A stretch of 5,493 nucleotides of DNA from Armatimonadetes bacterium RBG_19FT_COMBO_69_19 (lineage in GTDB: Bacteria; Sysuimicrobiota; Sysuimicrobiia; Sysuimicrobiales; Kaftiobacteriaceae), in NCBI GenBank assembly GCA_001768125.1, contig MENB01000121.1, positions 6,967 to 12,459 on the forward strand. The letters run 5' to 3'. Below the pieces are notes generated by a model. That model was not told the origin of the DNA. It was given only the letters and a program-made list of their open reading frames with translations, and did no database searches. Made by a program: the position numbers and the translations under genes. Each line of letters starts with the position of its first letter. Position 1 is the stretch's first letter. This document shows positions 4,068-5,493 of this stretch, one piece after another.

Positions 4068-5300
4068 CTATACGAACGTGATAGCCCCGCTGGCGACCAG
4101 CTTGCCGTTGGGCAGCACGAGGATCAGGTACCAGGTCGCTGCCCCGGCCTCGATCAGGTTGATGTCGATGTCGCCGTCGGACTCGCTCACCAGGTCGAAC
4201 GCTTTCGGCACAGCCGAGAGGGCTGTCTCGGTGGAATCGTTGAACGCCGCCGTGGTCACATCGGAGCCGTTGGTCAGGTCGTCGGTGTTGGCGGTCCAGT
4301 CGCCCGCGTTGTTCTCGATGGCGATGTAGCCCAGAGCGATGTTACCCGCATCCGCTGCCGGCAGGGCCGCCAGGGCCGTAGGAGCGTCATTATACGCCTG
4401 AGGACTGGCCGGCACTTTGGTGGAGACCGTGCCCGCCGCGTTGATCTGGATGAGGATGACGCCGAACTTGCTCGCGGTGATGACGTGCGCCGCCGTGAAG
4501 GTGAGGGCGGTCGTCGCCGCTTTCGTGTGCGAGACGCCGTTGAGCATGAACGCGGCCGTCTGCGTGGTCTTGAACTTCTCCGGGACCGCGTCGATGGCCA
4601 GGTTACCGTCCACGATCAGGGCGTTGGCGAGCGCCGGCGTCAGGGAGACTAGAAGCCCGTCCGTGCCGATGGCGATCCCGCCGGAGGGTGTGGCGGCTGC
4701 CAGGCTGTCGCCGTTTGCGTCGTCGCTGAGGTAAGCACGCACGTGGCCACGCACCGCCAGGTCCGCAGCATTGCCGTCCTTGAGCTGGACCGCGACGTTG
4801 ATCGTGTTGCCCCCTGTTTCGGCCCCGACGACGATCGTCGCATCCAGGGGCGCGCCGTCCAGCTTATTGATCTCGTCCGCCGTGGCGGTGAGCGCCGCGA
4901 GTTTCGCGACGTCGGCATAGACGACACTGGCGACGGAGCCGGGGTTCTGCCCGTCCCGCACGTTCAGTTGCCCGGCCACACCGGCCGCGCCGTTCACTCC
5001 GAGCGTCGCCTGGCGAGCCCCGACGACGTCTTTGTTGGCATCGGCGATCACCGCTTTGCTGGCGACGACGGTTGTGCCGGACCCGTTCAGGTATCCCAGT
5101 TCGGTGGCGTCCAGGCCCGTCCCGGCCATCGCGTTGATCTCCGCCGCGGTGACGGTAATGGCCGTGCCGTTTATCTTGAGCGCGCCCCCGCTCTCGATGT
5201 CGATCTCGCCGCCGCTCTCTACGTCGAGCGATCCGCCCGAGGCCACGACCTGCCGGCTGCCGCCCTGCTCGCGATACACTTTCGGTTGATAGGTGCTCAT
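4068..5300 (-). CDS. Phage fiber/decoration-type structural protein (head fiber-like)
   Basis: This 410-aa, Ala/Gly/Thr-rich protein starts MSTYQPKVYREQGG (1-14), a common beginning of phage fiber or decoration proteins, followed by octad repeats SGGSLDVE/SGGEIDIE/SGGALKI (21-43). Two TAAEINAM/TADEINKLDG repeats (51-58 and 141-149) are a hallmark of phage fiber-like proteins. Residues 168-220 (VAVQLKDGNAADLAVRG, YLSDDANGDS, GIAIGTDG) and 367-410 (FDLVSESDGDIDI, WYLILVLPNGKLVASGAITF) look like the two halves of one Ig-like domain, separated by a module with FTAAHVITASKFGVILIQI (268-286). No membrane segment is visible. The ATG at 5300 has GGAG 10 nt upstream, with an ATG-TAA in between. It probably sits on the capsid, given the neighbours, but a tail-fiber role cannot be excluded. 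Confidence 0.77.
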   Translation of the reverse strand: MSTYQPKVYREQGGSRQVVASGGSLDVESGGEIDIESGGALKINGTAITVTAAEINAMAGTGLDATELGYLNGSGTTVVASKAVIADANKDVVGARQATLGVNGAAGVAGQLNVRDGQNPGSVASVVYADVAKLAALTATADEINKLDGAPLDATIVVGAETGGNTINVAVQLKDGNAADLAVRGHVRAYLSDDANGDSLAAATPSGGIAIGTDGLLVSLTPALANALIVDGNLAIDAVPEKFKTTQTAAFMLNGVSHTKAATTALTFTAAHVITASKFGVILIQINAAGTVSTKVPASPQAYNDAPTALAALPAADAGNIALGYIAIENNAGDWTANTDDLTNGSDVTTAAFNDSTETALSAVPKAFDLVSESDGDIDINLIEAGAATWYLILVLPNGKLVASGAITFV

Positions 5301-5314
5301 TACATTTCTTCTCC
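5300..5314 (-). promoter_or_regulatory. SD plus start-stop (ATG-TAA) overlapping the 410-aa gene start
   Basis: In the coding sense GGAGAAGAAATGTAATG: GGAG (5314-5311) is 5 nt from an ATG (5305-5303) that is followed directly by TAA, whose last A is the first base of the real ATG (5300). The first ATG has the better spacing, so a one-codon ORF may precede the gene. Confidence 0.45.
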
Positions 5315-5370
5315 GTTGGCTTCAGCCCGCGCCGCCCGCGGACCTATCCGATTTTCGGAACGAATGAGTA

Positions 5371-5410
5371 CGCAGGCGGCCTATGGCGGCCACCGCCCTG
5401 CGCCTTTTTT
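5371..5410 (+). terminator. Terminator-like hairpin plus T-run, plus-strand orientation
   Basis: CGCAGGCGG (5371-5379) pairs with CCGCCCTGCG (5393-5402), giving 9 pairs with one bulged C and a 13-nt loop. Two nt later come six T (5405-5410). This is a Rho-independent pattern for plus-strand transcription, opposite to all genes here, so it would stop antisense transcription or may only be a leader structure. Confidence 0.35.
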
Positions 5411-5425
5411 GCCCTTGCCTTTTCT

Positions 5426-5460
5426 AGCCACGAGCCACGAGCCACGAGCCACGAACCACT
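5426..5460. repeat. Heptamer tandem array (AGCCACG x5), copy 3
   Basis: Four AGCCACG units and a terminal AACCACT on the plus strand. As in copy 1, the terminal unit overlaps a TAG (5459-5461) in the coding sense. On the other side lies a purine-rich run similar to that next to copy 1. Confidence 0.95.
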
Positions 5461-5493
5461 AGAGCGCAATTCCCGCCGCCCAGGATGCGATCG
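5459..5493 (-). CDS. C-terminal end of an upstream gene (partial)
   Basis: Only the last ten whole codons are present, reading IASWAAGIAL then TAG. The frame was chosen because the TAG meets the heptamer array exactly as the adaptor gene's TAG does at the other site. In this gene order a major capsid protein would be expected upstream, but ten residues cannot show that. Confidence 0.35.
   Translation of the reverse strand, partial: IASWAAGIAL

Noticed and set aside
1059..5460. CRISPR array
   Set aside because: The tandem repeats have a 7-bp period with no spacers and there are no cas-like genes.
4743..5462. Long plus-strand open frame of 239 codons
   Set aside because: It is antisense to the 410-aa gene, is Arg/Pro-rich as expected for a GC-rich shadow frame, and has no recognisable domain. 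The same holds for plus-strand frames at 40-630, 667-1236, 887-1558, 1449-1784, 2286-2822, 3107-3562 and 3754-4329.

Overview
The window is GC-rich, and every gene I can support lies on the minus strand, so the transcript reads from position 5493 down to 1. The genes form one tightly packed operon, with several ATGA/GTGA/TGATG overlaps, that looks like the head and neck (head-to-tail connector) module of a tailed phage or prophage. The clearest family signals are a gp6-type head-tail adaptor, an SPP1 gp16-type head-closure protein, a tail-completion protein resembling HK97 gp10, fiber/decoration-type proteins of the head and an M15 peptidoglycan peptidase. There is no integrase, tRNA, terminase or host gene here, so a free phage and a prophage cannot be told apart and the host is not identified. 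The period-7 tandem repeats between genes recall the short heptamer repeats known from some bacterial genomes such as cyanobacteria, but they do not fix the taxon.

Layout in transcription order: (1) the last codons of an upstream gene, 5493-5459; (2) a 158-bp leader, 5458-5301, with a heptamer array and a GC-rich hairpin; (3) a 410-aa fiber/decoration protein, 5300-4068; (4) a 77-bp spacer with a second heptamer array that can fold into a long hairpin, followed by a small hairpin that carries the Shine-Dalgarno (SD) sequence in its loop; (5) a 156-aa beta-sandwich-type structural protein, 3990-3520; (6) an M15 peptidase (endolysin-like), 3511-3077; (7) three overlapping or abutting small genes, 3080-2832, 2830-2576 and 2579-2295; (8) a 167-aa structural protein, 2292-1789; (9) the head-tail adaptor, 1789-1085; (10) a third heptamer array; (11) a 120-aa neck-module protein, 1041-679; (12) a composite spacer of heptamers and a hairpin; (13) the head-closure protein, 591-193; (14) a spacer made of repeats; (15) a truncated gp10-like gene, 126-1.

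The genes probably work together to decorate the capsid and build the connector that joins head to tail. The lysis-type enzyme and the three small genes look like a cassette inserted between the head-decoration genes and the adaptor.

The most unusual content is between the genes. Three arrays of the heptamer AGCCACG (plus-strand reading) each lie at or 3 bp from the TAG stop of a gene. A second heptamer family (GGTGTCG/GGTGTCA in the coding sense) lies at the two borders of the head-closure gene and supplies its last residues. A 30-bp dispersed repeat is coding in one gene and spacer in another, in the same reading frame. No stretch longer than 300 bases lacks a gene.
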